This document shows, in pieces, positions 35,860 to 43,910 of a DNA stretch of 64,000 nt (within the stretch, counting starts at the first letter, position 1; the number at the start of each line of letters is the position of its first letter). The translations under genes were made by a program, and so were the position numbers. The notes under the pieces were generated by a model. The model was given only the letters and a program-made list of their open reading frames with translations. It had not been told where the DNA came from and searched no databases. The stretch is from Micromonospora sp. NBC_01740 (GTDB lineage: Bacteria; Actinomycetota; Actinomycetes; Mycobacteriales; Micromonosporaceae). The stretch is from the NCBI RefSeq assembly GCF_035920365.1, contig NZ_CP109150.1, positions 2,232,001 through 2,296,000 on the forward strand, in the 5' to 3' direction.

Positions 35860-35933
35860 GGGTTTCGCCGGAGCCCGACCCGCTCCGGGCGGTCAGGCTT
35901 GATCCCTGCGCGGGTCGGGCTCCGGCGAAACCC
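35860..35933. repeat. Long perfect inverted repeat
   Basis: Two 23-bp arms (35860-35882 and 35911-35933) are perfectly complementary around a 28-nt loop. It starts 11 bp after the first DUF4383 gene, with no T-tract after it. Confidence 0.85.
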
Positions 35934-36119
35934 TGTCGTGGTCCCGCTCCCGTCCGGCCGTTGCTGCCCGGTGGGGTGGGGATCTTCGTGGTTGCGCCTG
36001 TCGTCGGTTGCCACGCCCGTCCTGGTCTCCTACGCCGTCCATCCTTTGCGCGGTTTGGCGGACGGGTGACCTCCTCCTTTGGGACAATCGGGGCGAATGT
36101 CCTGACTGGTGGAGGGGTC

Positions 36120-36596
36120 ATGCCGCACTTTCCCGTGAACCATCCGGCGCGGCCGGTCTACCGGGTCCTCGCCGGCCTGGTGGGGCTCTACATCCTGGTC
36201 TTCGGGGTCTGGGGCGTCGCCCTGACGGCCGGCGACCCGCTCTTCGACCGGGGCGACAACTGGGCCCTCGGGCTCCGCACCAACCTGGCCTTCTCGCTGG
36301 CCTCCGTCGCATTCGGGATCGTGCTCATCGTCGGCGCGTCCCGGCGCGGCAACCTCGGCCACTACATGAACCTGACCGCCGGGGTCGTCTTCCTGGTCAC
36401 CAGCGTCCTCATGATGTCCGTGCTCCAGACCGAGGCCAACTTCCTCAACTTCTCGATGTCCACGGTCATCGTGTCGATGCTCTTCGGCCTGCTCCTGCTC
36501 GGCACCGGCCTGTACGACAAGGTCGGCACCGACGAGCACGCCGAGGAGGAACGGCGGCTGCGGCACCACCCGGTCTCCGAGGCCCACGGCCGCTGA
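36120..36596 (+). CDS. DUF4383 membrane protein (copy 2)
   Basis: This 158-residue paralogue of the preceding gene has the same four-helix layout: NHPARPVYRVLAGLVGLYILVFGVWG, LAFSLASVAFGIVLIVG, QTEANFLNFSMSTVIVSML and LYDKVGTDE. It ends in a charged tail (HAEEERRLRHHPVSEAHGR). The ATG has a GGTGGAGGGG site 5 nt upstream. GGGACAATCG lies 44 nt before the ATG. It converges with the TetR gene, 12 bp apart. Function unknown. Confidence 0.85.
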   Translation: MPHFPVNHPARPVYRVLAGLVGLYILVFGVWGVALTAGDPLFDRGDNWALGLRTNLAFSLASVAFGIVLIVGASRRGNLGHYMNLTAGVVFLVTSVLMMSVLQTEANFLNFSMSTVIVSMLFGLLLLGTGLYDKVGTDEHAEEERRLRHHPVSEAHGR

Positions 36597-36608
36597 CCGA
36601 CGTCGGGG

Positions 36609-37328
36609 TCAGCGACCCCGCACCGTGATCAGGCCCGGCTTGGCCTCCAGGTGCGACAGCCCGCTCCAGGCCAGGTTGACCAGGTGCGCCGCCACCGTCT
36701 CCTTGCGCGGCTTGCGCACCTCCAGCCACCAGCGGCCGGTCAGCGCCACCATCCCCACCAGCGCCTGCGAGTAGAGCTCGGCCAGCTTCGGGTCGTAGCC
36801 CCGGCTGGAGAACTCGGCGCCCAGGATGTGCTCCACCTGGTGCGCGACGTCGTTCATGACGCTGCTGAAGTTGCCCGCCGCCGACAGCACCGGCGACTCC
36901 CGCACCAGCACCCGGAAGCCGCTGGTCTCCTCCTCGATGTACGTCAACAGGGCCAGCGCCGCCTGCTCCAGCAACTCGCGGGGGTGCCCGGCGGTCAGGG
37001 CCGTGGTGATCCGGTCCAGCAGGGCGCGTACCTCCCGGTCCACCACCACCGCGTAGAGCCCCTCCTTGCCGCCGAAGTGCTCGTAGACCACCGGCTTGGA
37101 GACCTTCGCGCGGGCCGCCACCTCCTCGATGGAGGTGGCGTCGAAGCCGCGCTCGGCGAAGATCTGCCGGGCGGTCGAGATCAGCTGCTCCCGGCGCTGG
37201 GCCGCCGACATGCGTACGCGTGAGGGGGGTTTGGGGGCCGCGGCGGGAATCGCCCGCCGCCGGCCGGTCGTGCCGTCGTTGCCAGGGACATCCGCCATGT
37301 TCTCGTCATTCCGCCGGCGCTCGGTCAC
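36609..37328 (-). CDS. TetR-family transcriptional regulator
   Basis: This 239-residue protein has the TetR DNA-binding domain after a disordered N-terminal stretch of about 45 residues: RREQLISTARQIFAERGFDATSIEEVAARAKVSKPVVYEHFGGKEGLYAVVVDRE. The C-terminal ligand-binding domain follows. It lies 41 bp downstream of the desaturase gene on the same strand and may regulate membrane lipid synthesis. The start is uncertain: GTG 37328 (CAGGAT at 6 nt) or ATG 37298, ten codons later. Confidence 0.88.
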   Translation of the reverse strand: MTERRRNDENMADVPGNDGTTGRRRAIPAAAPKPPSRVRMSAAQRREQLISTARQIFAERGFDATSIEEVAARAKVSKPVVYEHFGGKEGLYAVVVDREVRALLDRITTALTAGHPRELLEQAALALLTYIEEETSGFRVLVRESPVLSAAGNFSSVMNDVAHQVEHILGAEFSSRGYDPKLAELYSQALVGMVALTGRWWLEVRKPRKETVAAHLVNLAWSGLSHLEAKPGLITVRGR

Positions 37329-37369
37329 CCGGCCATCCTGCCAGGCGACCTCCGCGCCCATCGACCGCT

Positions 37370-38326
37370 CTACCGGCCGGTGGCCGGTGCGACGAGCTTG
37401 GCCGCGATGCGTTCGGGCTTCGGCCAGCGCACGTCCCACGCCGCGCCGACCCTCTCGAACAGCCAGATCACCCGGGCCGAGATGTCCACCTGGCCGCGCA
37501 GTACGCCGTGCCGGGCGCTGGTCGGGTCGGCGTGGTGCAGGTTGTGCCAGCTCTCGCCGAACGACACGATCGCCAGCGGCCAGAAGTTCGACGCGCGGTC
37601 GCCCTGGCGCATCGCGAACGGCCGCTCCCCGTAGACGTGACAGACGGAGTTGATGGACCAGGTCACGTGGTGCAGGAGCGCGATGCGCACCAGGCCGGCC
37701 CAGAAGAGCGCGGACAGCGCTCCCCGCCAGGACCAGGTGAGCAGGCCGCCCATCAGCGCGGGACCGAGCACCGAGACCACCACCAGCAGCGGGAACAGCC
37801 GGTCCACCCTGGTGATGTCCCGGTCGGCGAGCAGGTCCGGGGCGAACCGCTTCCGGTTGGACAGCTCCCGGCCGAAGAGCCAGCCGACGTGCGCGTGGAA
37901 CAGGCCCTTCGTCAGGCCGCGGAGGCTCTCCCCGAACCGCCACGGCGAGTGCGGGTCGCCCTCCAGGTCGGAGAAGGCGTGGTGGCGCCTGTGGTCGGCC
38001 ACCCACTGGATGATCTCGCCCTGCACGGCCAGCGAGCCGGACACCGCCAGCGCGATCCGCAGCCAGCGCTTCGCCTTGAACGACCCGTGTGTGAAGTACC
38101 GGTGGTAGCCGACCGTGATGCCCAGCCCGGAGAGCACGTACCAGAACCCGGCGACGGCCACGTCGGTCCAGCTCAGCCAGCCACCCCAGGCGACCGGTAC
38201 GGCGGCGACGAGGGCCAGGAAGGGGATCACCACGAACGCCCATAGGGCGATGAGAATGCCTCGGGACTGGGTGCCCTGGGTGAGGGGCTTCGGTCCGGCG
38301 GCGGGGTCGAGGGACGTAGCGGACAT
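37370..38326 (-). CDS. Acyl-CoA/delta-9 fatty-acid desaturase
   Basis: This 318-residue di-iron membrane enzyme introduces a cis double bond into fatty acyl chains. All three histidine boxes are visible: HRYFTH (HxxxxH), HRRHH (HxxHH) and HNLHHAD (HxxHH), set between four membrane helices. The ATG has a GAGGTG site. An inverted repeat AAGTTACG-N10-CGTAACTT lies 32-57 bp upstream, and a TetR gene follows on the same strand, which suggests regulation of membrane fluidity. Electron donors are not encoded here. Confidence 0.93.
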   Translation of the reverse strand: MSATSLDPAAGPKPLTQGTQSRGILIALWAFVVIPFLALVAAVPVAWGGWLSWTDVAVAGFWYVLSGLGITVGYHRYFTHGSFKAKRWLRIALAVSGSLAVQGEIIQWVADHRRHHAFSDLEGDPHSPWRFGESLRGLTKGLFHAHVGWLFGRELSNRKRFAPDLLADRDITRVDRLFPLLVVVSVLGPALMGGLLTWSWRGALSALFWAGLVRIALLHHVTWSINSVCHVYGERPFAMRQGDRASNFWPLAIVSFGESWHNLHHADPTSARHGVLRGQVDISARVIWLFERVGAAWDVRWPKPERIAAKLVAPATGR

Positions 38327-38357
38327 GGGCACCTCGCAGAGGGACGGAGTGATCACG

Positions 38358-38383
38358 AAGTTACGCCTACGTCACCGTAACTT
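38358..38383. promoter_or_regulatory. Inverted repeat operator before desaturase
   Basis: AAGTTACG (38358-38365) and CGTAACTT (38376-38383) are perfect 8-bp arms 10 bp apart. On the desaturase strand the proximal arm contains TAACTT, a plausible -10, so a bound regulator would block initiation. Confidence 0.6.
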
Positions 38384-38448
38384 AGGCGCTGGCGAGGCGC
38401 ATGGGACAGCGTCAGGCATGAATATCTGACCCTGTCGTACGTCTGTTC

Positions 38449-38454
38449 TAAAGT
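38449..38454 (+). promoter_or_regulatory. -10 element TAAAGT
   Basis: TAAAGT lies 7 nt before the ATG at 38462, and there is no ribosome binding site. Confidence 0.55.
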
Positions 38455-38461
38455 GCTGCTC

Positions 38462-39217
38462 ATGAACGATCCGATACCTGATCAACCACACCCGCCGTCG
38501 GTTCGGAAATACCGTGGACCGACCCCGCATCTGCATGAGGAGGCGCTTCGCCTGCGGCGCCGAGGCTGCACCGTCCCGGAGATCGCGAAACGGGTCGGTG
38601 TGGCCCGCTCCACCGCCTATCAGTGGGTGCGGCACCTGCCGATAGATCGCGACTCCGAGGAGGTTCGGGCGCGCCGACGAGCGCACTCGAAGGCGATGAC
38701 GGACGCCCAGTGGGGTGAATATCGTGCTGCCCGCGACGCAGCACGGGCGGAGACGGTCGCGAAGGTCGCCGCCTGGGTCAAGCGCCTGCGATATCGGGAG
38801 CTGGTCCTGGTGGGAGCGGCAATCTACTGGTGCGAGGGGGGCAAGGCGAAACCCTGGCGTCCGAACGACTGTCGGCTCAAGTTCATCAACAGCGATCCGA
38901 CGCTGGTGCTGTTGTTCCTCCGGTTCGTCGAGGCGCTCGGAGTTGCCCGGACCACGCTTCGGTTCCGGGTCAGCATCCACGAGAGCGCGGACGAGGCGGA
39001 GGCGGTGCGATGGTGGGCCGGTCTGGTCGGGGTGCCGGCGGCGGAGTTTCAGCGTTCGTCACTGAAGCGGCACCGGCCGGCGACGAAACGGCAGAACGTC
39101 GGGGCGGACTATCGGGGCTGCCTCACGGTTTACGTCCCGCGATCGAGCCGCCTCTACTGGAAGGTCGAGGGGATCATGAAGGGAATGGGCGATGGCGTCA
39201 CGGGCGAGGGGCGCTAA
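38462..39217 (+). CDS. HTH protein with LAGLIDADG-like domain
   Basis: This 251-residue protein has an N-terminal helix-turn-helix (about residues 20-55: EEALRLRRRGCTVPEIAKRVGVARSTAYQWVRHL) of resolvase/transposase type. A basic helical linker follows. The second domain (about 105-245) reads LVGAAIYWCEGGKAK, LKFINSDPTLVLLFLRFVEALGV, RFRVSIHESAD and LYWKVEGIM. The LxGxxxxxEG turn and the following strands resemble a single-motif LAGLIDADG homing-endonuclease fold. This is inferred from pattern only. It sits 44 bp before tRNA-Gln and is probably leaderless. Confidence 0.7.
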   Translation: MNDPIPDQPHPPSVRKYRGPTPHLHEEALRLRRRGCTVPEIAKRVGVARSTAYQWVRHLPIDRDSEEVRARRRAHSKAMTDAQWGEYRAARDAARAETVAKVAAWVKRLRYRELVLVGAAIYWCEGGKAKPWRPNDCRLKFINSDPTLVLLFLRFVEALGVARTTLRFRVSIHESADEAEAVRWWAGLVGVPAAEFQRSSLKRHRPATKRQNVGADYRGCLTVYVPRSSRLYWKVEGIMKGMGDGVTGEGR

Positions 39218-39261
39218 GGTGTAGGGGGCTGGCAAGCTGTTCCTTTGCCCGTTTTAGACCG

Positions 39262-39332
39262 TCCCGGGTCGTCTAATGGCAGGACGTCAGGTTTTGGTCC
39301 TGATTGTAGGGGTTCGAGTCCTCTCCCGGGAG
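39262..39332 (+). tRNA. tRNA-Gln (anticodon TTG)
   Basis: The cloverleaf is: acceptor TCCCGGG/CCCGGGA, anticodon stem TCAGG/CCTGA around loop TTTTGGT, and T-arm AGGGG-TTCGAGT-CCTCT. The anticodon TTG reads CAA (Gln). CCA is not encoded. Confidence 0.93.
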
Positions 39333-39406
39333 CTTCCGTTCGTCGCGGACGATGTCTGGTTAGCATGGCCGCGAGACTGTTCGCCGTCCCGACGGGAGCC
39401 CGTGTC

Positions 39407-40942
39407 GTGTCCCAGCCCCACCTCCGCACCGTTGTCGTGCTCGCCGCCGGTGAGGGCAAGCGGATGAAGTCGGCGCTGCCCAAGGTGCTGCACCCGCTGC
39501 TCGGCCGTACTCTCGTCGGCCACGTGCTCGCCGCCGCCGCTCCGCTGGCCGCGGACCGCACGGTGGTCGTGGTGGGGCACGGCGCAGACCAGGTCCGCGC
39601 GCACCTCGCGGAGATCGCCCCCGAGGCCACCCCGGTGCTCCAGGCCGAGCAGCTCGGCACCGGGCACGCCGTCCGGATCGCGCTGGACGCCGCGCCGGAC
39701 GCCACCGGCACCGTGGTCGTGATCAACGGTGACGTGCCGCTGCTCCGCCCGGAAACGGTGGCCGCGCTGGTGGCGGCGCACGAGGAGGCACGCGCTGCGG
39801 CGACCGTGCTCGCCGCCGAGGTGCCCGACCCGACCGGCCTGGGCCGGATCGTGCGCGACACCGACGGGCGGCTGGAGCAGATCGTCGAGGAGCGCGACGC
39901 GACCCCCGCGCAGCGGGCGATCCGGGAGATCAACGCCGGCATCTACGCGTTCGACGCCGCCCGGCTGCGCGACGCGCTGGGCAAGCTGTCGACCGACAAC
40001 GACCAGGGCGAGGAGTACCTGACCGACGTCTTCGCCCTGCTGGGCTCGGCCGGCGAGCCGGTGGCGGTGCACGTGGCGGCGGACCACGTGGAGACGCTGG
40101 GCTGCAACGACCGGGTCGAGCTGGCCGCCCTGCGCCGGCTGCTGCGCGACCGGGTCAACGAGGCGTGGATGCGTACCGGGGTCAGCCTGCTCGACCCGGA
40201 CACCACCTGGATCGACGTGACGGTCGCTCTCGACCGGGACGCGGTGGTCGACCAGAACACCCAGCTGCGCGGCGGCACGGTGGTCGGCACGGGCGCGGTG
40301 GTCGGGCCGGACGTGACGCTGATCGACACCGTCGTCGGCCCGGGCGCCACGGTGCTGCGCAGCCACGCGGTGGGCGCGGAGGTCGGTGCGGGCGCCAGCG
40401 TCGGGCCGTACGCGTACCTGCGGCCGGACGCCCGGCTCGCCGAGAAGGCCAAGGTCGGCACGTTCGTCGAGGTGAAGAACTCGGAGGTGGGTGCGGGCGC
40501 GAAGGTGCCGCACCTGTCGTACGTGGGGGACGCGACGATCGGCGCGAAGGCCAACATCGGCGCGGCGACGATCTTCGTGAACTACGACGGGGTGAACAAG
40601 CACCGCACCACGGTCGGCGAGGGCGCGTTCGTCGGCTGCGACACCAGCCTCATCGCGCCCGTCGAGGTGGGCGCCGGGGCGTACGTGGCGGCGGGCAGCG
40701 CGATCGCGCAGGACGTGCCGGCGGGCGCGCTCGGGGTGACCCGGGCGCCGCAGCGCAACATCGACGGCTGGGTGGCCCGCAAGCGGGCGGGCACGGTCTC
40801 CGCCGAGGCGGCCGCGCGGGCCCAGGCAGCGGATGAGGGTGCGTCGGCGCCGGGATCCGGGGCAAGTGAAGGTGAGGCAATCCACGGGGATGCCGAGCCG
40901 GTCAGGTCGGCCCCGGGCGCGGGGGATACTGCAACCGAATAG
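39407..40942 (+). CDS. glmU: Bifunctional GlmU
   Basis: This 511-residue enzyme first acetylates glucosamine-1-phosphate and then uridylylates it to UDP-GlcNAc for peptidoglycan. The N-terminal pyrophosphorylase domain has VLAAGEGKRMKSALPKVLHPLLG and GTGHAVRIAL. The C-terminal left-handed beta-helix shows hexapeptide repeats (VGTGAVVGPDVTLID and similar) with the acetyltransferase residues in NIGAATIFVNYDGVNKHRT. A disordered acidic tail of about 60 residues follows, as in other actinobacteria. GTG 39407 has GGGAG 8 nt upstream. ATG 39365 would add 14 residues. Confidence 0.94.
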   Translation: MSQPHLRTVVVLAAGEGKRMKSALPKVLHPLLGRTLVGHVLAAAAPLAADRTVVVVGHGADQVRAHLAEIAPEATPVLQAEQLGTGHAVRIALDAAPDATGTVVVINGDVPLLRPETVAALVAAHEEARAAATVLAAEVPDPTGLGRIVRDTDGRLEQIVEERDATPAQRAIREINAGIYAFDAARLRDALGKLSTDNDQGEEYLTDVFALLGSAGEPVAVHVAADHVETLGCNDRVELAALRRLLRDRVNEAWMRTGVSLLDPDTTWIDVTVALDRDAVVDQNTQLRGGTVVGTGAVVGPDVTLIDTVVGPGATVLRSHAVGAEVGAGASVGPYAYLRPDARLAEKAKVGTFVEVKNSEVGAGAKVPHLSYVGDATIGAKANIGAATIFVNYDGVNKHRTTVGEGAFVGCDTSLIAPVEVGAGAYVAAGSAIAQDVPAGALGVTRAPQRNIDGWVARKRAGTVSAEAAARAQAADEGASAPGSGASEGEAIHGDAEPVRSAPGAGDTATE

Positions 40943-40997
40943 TCCCCGGCCCACCACCACCGCCGGGTACCACCGACCAACGGGAGCAGACGGGCCC

Positions 40998-41978
40998 ATG
41001 GGCAGCATCGTCGCCGAAAACCGCAAGAGCCTGATGCTTTTTTCCGGACGTGGCTTTCCGGAGTTGGCCAAGGAGATCGGTGAGGTGCTCGGCGTCGCGC
41101 CGACGCCGGCCGACGCGTACGAGTTCGCCAACGGCGAGATCTTCGTACGGTTCAAGGACTCGGTACGCGGTTCGGACGCCTTCGTGGTGCAGTCCGTCAC
41201 GCACGGGGTCAACACGTGGGTCATGGAGACCCTCATCATGATCGACGCGCTGAAGCGCGGTTCGGCCAAGCGCATCACCGTGGTGCTGCCCTTCTACCCG
41301 TACGCCCGGCAGGACAAGAAGCACCGCGGCCGGGAGCCGATCTCGGCCCGGCTGGTGGCGGACCTGCTGAAGACGGCCGGGGCGAACCGGATCCTCACCG
41401 TCGACCTGCACACCGCGCAGATCCAGGGCTTCTTCGACGGCCCCGTCGACCACCTCTTCGCGATGGACATCCTCGCCGAGTACGTCCAGCACAAGTACGC
41501 CGGCCGCCCGATGACGGTGGTCGCGCCGGACTCGGGCCGGGTACGGGTGGCCGAGCGGTGGACCGACCGGCTGGGCGGCTGCCCGCTGGCGTTCATCCAC
41601 AAGACCCGGGACCCGCTGAAGCCGAACCAGGTGGTGGCGAACCGGGTGGTCGGCGAGGTCGAGGGCCGGGTCTGCCTGATCGTCGACGACATGATCGACA
41701 CGGGCGGCACGATCTGCGGGGCGGCGGACATCCTCCGGGAGTCCGGCGCGGCCGACGTGATCGTGGCCTCGACGCACGCGCTGCTCTCCGACCCGGCGAC
41801 CGAGCGGCTGAAGAACGCCCCGATCAGCGAGGTCCTGGTCACCAACACGCTGCCGCTGCCGCCGGAGAAGCAGCTCGACAAGATCACCGTGCTGTCGATC
41901 GCGCCGCTGCTGGCGCGGGCGATCCGCGAGGTCTTCGACGACGGCTCCGTGACGACCCTCTTCGGCGGCCTGAGCTGA
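40998..41978 (+). CDS. prs: Ribose-phosphate pyrophosphokinase
   Basis: This 326-residue class I PRPP synthetase makes PRPP from ribose-5-phosphate and ATP for nucleotide, histidine and decaprenyl-phosphoarabinose synthesis. Visible motifs are FANGEIFVRF, the flexible loop around YPYARQDKKHRGREPISA, the metal-binding LTVDLHTAQIQGFF and the PRPP loop VDDMIDTGGTI. It follows glmU by 55 bp, as in mycobacteria. The ATG has GGGAG about 11 nt upstream. Length is typical. Confidence 0.96.
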   Translation: MGSIVAENRKSLMLFSGRGFPELAKEIGEVLGVAPTPADAYEFANGEIFVRFKDSVRGSDAFVVQSVTHGVNTWVMETLIMIDALKRGSAKRITVVLPFYPYARQDKKHRGREPISARLVADLLKTAGANRILTVDLHTAQIQGFFDGPVDHLFAMDILAEYVQHKYAGRPMTVVAPDSGRVRVAERWTDRLGGCPLAFIHKTRDPLKPNQVVANRVVGEVEGRVCLIVDDMIDTGGTICGAADILRESGAADVIVASTHALLSDPATERLKNAPISEVLVTNTLPLPPEKQLDKITVLSIAPLLARAIREVFDDGSVTTLFGGLS

Positions 41979-41984
41979 CCGTCT

Positions 41985-42025
41985 GACGCCGGGCCGGGCG
42001 GGTACCGCCGCCCCGGTCCGGCGTC
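41985..42025 (+). terminator. Terminator after prs
   Basis: A stem beginning GACGCCGGGCCGGG (41985) pairs with the segment ending CCGGTCCGGCGTC (42025), with one G-T pair. Confidence 0.65.
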
Positions 42026-42230
42026 GACCGCCGTGGCGGCGACGCTGCATCGACCGGTCACGGGCGGAAAGGCCGGTCGGCGGCGGGCCGGCCCGGCGGC
42101 CGGGCGGTCGCCCTACGGCGGCGTCGCGCGGCTCCCGGCGGCGGGTGCCGCCGGGGCAGGCCGAAATCGCCCTGCGGGCCTGCGGGAACGGTGATAAGGG
42201 GACTGCCGGAACGCGCGGAATCACCTCGGG

Positions 42231-42236
42231 TAGACT
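42231..42236 (+). promoter_or_regulatory. -10 element TAGACT of rplY
   Basis: TAGACT preceded by GGG gives an extended -10. Transcription would start near 42243, leaving an unusually long leader of about 170 nt with a GGAG-G-CACCG/CGGTGCTCC hairpin. Confidence 0.5.
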
Positions 42237-42411
42237 GGTGCGGTTGCCACGGCGAGGGTGCCCGGCGGGCCGCTGAGAAGCGCCGCACGGAGGCACCGTC
42301 ATCGACGCGGTGCTCCGGGCAGTCGTTCTCGACGCATGAGCCCCAGCGAGCCCCTCGCCCCAGCACCGCCAGACGACAAGCCGCCGCAGCGAAAGCATCA
42401 GGAGTTCTCCC

Positions 42412-43092
42412 GTGTCCGAGGTAAAGATCAGCGCCGAGCCCCGCACCGAGTTCGGCAAGGGTGGTGCCCGTCGTACCCGCCGGGCCGGCAAGGTGCCCGC
42501 CGTGCTGTACGGCCACGGCGAGAAGCCCAAGCACATCGCGCTGCCGTCGCGTGAGTTCGCCGCCGCGATCCGCAAGGGCGGCGCCAACCAGCTCTTCGCG
42601 ATCGAGGTCAGCGACGGCACCCAGGTGCTGGCGCTGCCGAAGGCGATCCAGCGCGACCCGATCAAGGACACCTTCGAGCACGTGGACCTGCTGCTGGTCC
42701 GCCGGGGCGAGAAGGTCACCGTCGAGGTCCCGGTGCAGCTGACCGGCGAGGCCGCGCGGGACACCCTGATCGTGCACGACCACGACACCCTGTCGGTCAC
42801 CGCCGACGCCACCAAGGTGCCGGACCACCTGGAGGCCTCGATCGAGGGCCTGGAGGCCGGCACCCAGGTCACCGCCGGCGACGTGGAGCTGCCGGCCGGC
42901 GTCGAGCTGGCCGCCGACTCGGAGCAGACCGTCGCTTCGGTGACCGCCGCGCCGACCGCCGAGCAGCTCGAGGCCACCCTCCCCGAGGTCGAGGAGGCCG
43001 CCGAGGAGGCCGAGGCCGGCGTCGGCGAGGAGACCGCCGAGGCTCCGGCCGCGGAGGGCGAGGAGACCGCCGAGGCGAAGACCGAGGCCTGA
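42412..43092 (+). CDS. rplY: 50S ribosomal protein L25/Ctc
   Basis: This 226-residue protein binds 5S rRNA in the large subunit. The N-terminal L25 domain (SEVKISAEPRTEFGKGGARRTRRAGKVPAVLYGHGEKPKHI) is followed by the Ctc-type beta domain (RRGEKVTVEVPVQLTGEAA) and a long Glu/Ala-rich tail (about 180-226). This long form is the general-stress Ctc type. The GTG start has CAGGAG 7 nt upstream. It precedes pth, with a terminator between them. Confidence 0.95.
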   Translation: MSEVKISAEPRTEFGKGGARRTRRAGKVPAVLYGHGEKPKHIALPSREFAAAIRKGGANQLFAIEVSDGTQVLALPKAIQRDPIKDTFEHVDLLLVRRGEKVTVEVPVQLTGEAARDTLIVHDHDTLSVTADATKVPDHLEASIEGLEAGTQVTAGDVELPAGVELAADSEQTVASVTAAPTAEQLEATLPEVEEAAEEAEAGVGEETAEAPAAEGEETAEAKTEA

Positions 43093-43108
43093 TCGGTTCG
43101 CATCGTTG

Positions 43109-43144
43109 CGACAGGCGTCCCCGCGCGGTCGGGGGCGCCTGTCG
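43109..43144 (+). terminator. Terminator after rplY
   Basis: CGACAGGCG pairs with CGCCTGTCG, with CCCC/GGGG extending the stem, 16 bp after the rplY stop. Confidence 0.75.
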
Positions 43145-43197
43145 GCGTATCGGTGTCCGGGCGGTCGGGTGACGGCGAGCAGCGGGAGGGACGGGGC

Positions 43198-43788
43198 GTG
43201 ACGGACGAGACGGGGCCGTGGCTGGTGGTCGGCCTGGGCAACCCGGGTCGGGAGTACGCCGGCAACCGGCACAACGTCGGCTTCATGGTGGCCGACCTGC
43301 TGGCGGGCCGGCTCGGCGCGAGGTTCGGCCGGCACAAGCGGGCGGTGGCGGAGGTCGCCGAGGGGCGGCTCGGGCTCGGCGGGCCGAAGCTGGTGCTGGT
43401 CAAGCCGCTGACGTACATGAACCTCTCCGGCGGGCCGGTGACCGGGCTGGCCCAGTTCCACAAGGTGCCGCCGGGCCGGGTGGTCGCGGTGCACGACGAG
43501 TTGGACATCGGGTACGGGCAGGTGCGGGTGAAGTGCGGCGGTGGCGAGGGCGGGCACAACGGCCTGCGCTCGATGTCGAAGTCGCTGGGCACGAAGGAGT
43601 ACGTCCGGGTGCGGTTCGGCGTCGGCCGGCCTCCGGGGCGGCAGGACCCGGCGGACTACGTACTGTCGGATTTCGGCGCGGCGGAGCGCAAGGAGCTGGA
43701 GTTCCTGGTGGACCGGGCCGCGGATGTGGTGGAGTCGGTGATCACCAGGGGCGTGGAGCCGACGCAGAACCTCTACCACGGGGTGTGA
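43198..43788 (+). CDS. pth: Peptidyl-tRNA hydrolase
   Basis: This 196-residue essential enzyme releases peptides from peptidyl-tRNA that has dropped off ribosomes. [22 protein letters not shown] contains the catalytic His (NRHNVG). [24 protein letters not shown] and [13 protein letters not shown] are all characteristic. The GTG at 43198 has a GGGAGG site. An upstream GTG at 43153 lacks one. It follows rplY, a common actinobacterial pairing. Confidence 0.95.
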   Translation: MTDETGPWLVVGLGNPGREYAGNRHNVGFMVADLLAGRLGARFGRHKRAVAEVAEGRLGLGGPKLVLVKPLTYMNLSGGPVTGLAQFHKVPPGRVVAVHDELDIGYGQVRVKCGGGEGGHNGLRSMSKSLGTKEYVRVRFGVGRPPGRQDPADYVLSDFGAAERKELEFLVDRAADVVESVITRGVEPTQNLYHGV

Positions 43789-43910
43789 GGGCCGGGTCGG
43801 GCGCCGGGGGCCGGTAGTCTTCGCCTTTCGGCGCGACGCGACCGTCGGGGCGGCTCGTCGGCGGCGGCGTGCCGGGTGCGGAGCACGGCGAGGCGACGGG
43901 AGCAGGAGTC

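Larger units (their letters stand above)
41979..42411 (+). other. 433-bp intergenic stretch with rplY leader
   Basis: No gene is seen. It contains the prs terminator (41985-42025), a promoter at 42231 and a leader of about 170 nt before rplY that includes a hairpin at 42289-42316. Confidence 0.6.

Noticed and set aside
42217..42245. SigR-like promoter GGAAT...GTT before rplY
   Set aside because: The spacing is 21 bp rather than the 18-19 bp expected, while a TAGACT -10 element fits better.
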